Below are positions 4,423 to 5,144 of a DNA stretch of 5,144 bases, piece by piece. Source of the stretch: Dehalococcoidales bacterium (GTDB lineage: Bacteria; Chloroflexota; Dehalococcoidia; Dehalococcoidales; Fen-1064); contig JAQTOJ010000154.1 in the NCBI GenBank assembly GCA_028713395.1, positions 1 through 5,144 on the forward strand, read 5' to 3'. The position numbers were made by a program, and so were the translations under genes. The notes beneath the pieces are model-generated. The model was not told the DNA's origin. It made no database searches and saw only the letters and a list, made by a program, of their open reading frames with translations. Every line of letters starts with the position of its first letter. Positions within the stretch are counted from its first letter, which is position 1.

Positions 4423-5144
4423 CATTTTGCTCCATCGCAAACTGAACAATTTTCCCGATAAATTCAGTATAACTCATTCCGGCGGCGGCGGATTGTCTGG
4501 CGGCGCCGGTGCCGGGAGAAATATCCGGGTTGGGATTGACTTCGATGACATGGATTTTACCATCAAAGTCCATGCGCATATCCACGCGGGCATAAGCCCG
4601 GCAGCCAAACAACCGGAATACTTTCAAAACAACGGTGGCTATCGTGCGCCGCTGCGTGGGCGTAATATTGGCGGGGCAAACCGCTTTGGTGGCGTGAAAA
4701 TAAGGGCTGTCTTCATTCCATTTCGCGTCGTAGGTCAATACTTTCGGCAGATTATCGGGCAGATGAAATTCCATCTCCGAAATAGGCAGCACCACCGGGC
4801 GGCGGTTACCGAATCCGCTGGCATTGAATTCCCGCCCGTCCACGAATTCTTCCACCAGGGCATCCCCGCCATAAGCCGCGCTGATTTTTTCCACCTGTCT
4901 TTTCAGGGCGGCGAAGTCATTCACGACACTTTCTGCGGAAAGACCGTGAGAAGCATCCTCGGCTCTGGGTTTCACGATACACGGATAAATCAAACGGAAT
5001 TCACCCATGGTGTTAGGATCGAGTACCTGAAAGTCAGGCGTGCGCACACCGGCTGATTTCAACAGGGCTTTGGCGCGGGCTTTATCCAGCGCCAGCATCA
5101 GCACCGAGCTGGGACACCCTGTGTAGGGTATTTTCAACTGGTCG
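4346..5144 (-). CDS. D-Ala-D-Ala-ligase-like ATP-grasp carboxylate-amine ligase, 5' end cut by window edge
   Basis: ATP-dependent ligase of the ATP-grasp fold, related to D-alanine--D-alanine ligase; it joins a carboxylate to an amine through an acyl phosphate. The frame is open through base 5144. DQLKIPYTGCP at the edge matches the middle of the family, so roughly 90-110 N-terminal residues are missing and the TTG at 5137 is internal. Counting that TTG as residue 1: LALDKARAK (15-23); IVKPRAEDASHG (54-65, ATP lysine and loop); VEEFVDGREF (95-104); LPISEMEF (117-124); YDAKWNEDS (136-144); ARVDMRMD (183-190) with metal ligand Asp186; and EVNPNPDISPG (199-209) with Glu199 and Asn201. The last motif differs from the NTxPGxT of true Ddl, and KW replaces KY, so the product is probably not D-Ala-D-Ala. 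After FAMEQ (233-237) a 26-residue Pro/Gly/Ser-rich tail overlaps the next gene. Confidence 0.87.
   Translation of the reverse strand, partial: DQLKIPYTGCPSSVLMLALDKARAKALLKSAGVRTPDFQVLDPNTMGEFRLIYPCIVKPRAEDASHGLSAESVVNDFAALKRQVEKISAAYGGDALVEEFVDGREFNASGFGNRRPVVLPISEMEFHLPDNLPKVLTYDAKWNEDSPYFHATKAVCPANITPTQRRTIATVVLKVFRLFGCRAYARVDMRMDFDGKIHVIEVNPNPDISPGTGAARQSAAAGMSYTEFIGKIVQFAMEQNDESNSHPSPAPGGQTGGDTHSPEHP
4430..4433 (-). promoter_or_regulatory. Ribosome binding site of the canonical GNAT gene, inside the ATP-grasp coding region
   Basis: GGAG on the minus strand is followed by CAAA and then two tandem ATGs (4425 and 4422). The site is embedded in the upstream gene, so initiation would occur on an mRNA already carrying ribosomes translating the ATP-grasp frame. 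Confidence 0.5.

Noticed and set aside
4427..5056. Plus-strand open frame of 209 codons opposite the ATP-grasp gene
   Set aside because: It is an antisense shadow of a gene with clear ligase motifs. Its own translation shows no recognisable domain and no convincing ribosome site was seen.
5135..5137. TTG as a start codon of the ATP-grasp gene
   Set aside because: The frame stays open to the window edge, and the residues around it match the middle of Ddl-type ligases, so the gene is truncated rather than short.

Overview
This 5,144-base bacterial window is moderately GC-rich, with compact minus-strand gene strings joined by stop/start overlaps (ATGA, TAATG) and preceded by Shine-Dalgarno sites. 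It has no rRNA, tRNA, CRISPR array or transposase. The lineage cannot be fixed from sequence alone. The gene content and style would suit an environmental anaerobe such as a Chloroflexota/Dehalococcoidia-type bacterium, but that is a weak guess.

Right block (5144 to 1600, minus strand): five genes are read leftwards as one probable operon. They are the C-terminal part of a D-Ala-D-Ala-ligase-like ATP-grasp enzyme (cut by the window edge), a GNAT acetyltransferase that overlaps it by 77 bases, a MarC-family six-helix membrane protein, a second and more divergent GNAT protein with a basic tail, and an M20 metallohydrolase of the ArgE/DapE type. A carboxylate-amine ligase, two N-acyltransferases, a deacylase or peptidase and a membrane protein together could make, modify, move and break down a small amino-acid or peptide-like compound. 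This is inference; no substrate is visible.

Middle (917 to 1599): a conspicuously AT-rich stretch holds one small plus-strand gene for a TM2-domain membrane protein. The gene has its own near-consensus sigma-70-type promoter and a strong ribosome binding site. Upstream of it lies a C-rich tandem repeat running into an imperfect palindrome, which looks like a dispersed repeat element. Composition and orientation suggest this segment was acquired separately from the flanking operons.

Left block (916 to 1, minus strand): a short-chain dehydrogenase/reductase-fold gene with its own candidate promoter is coupled by an ATGA overlap to a second SDR-like gene that runs off the left edge. The first has kept the cofactor motif and YxxxK but has Ala where the catalytic Ser is expected. 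The second has a non-canonical nucleotide-binding loop. The two may be a co-expressed pair.
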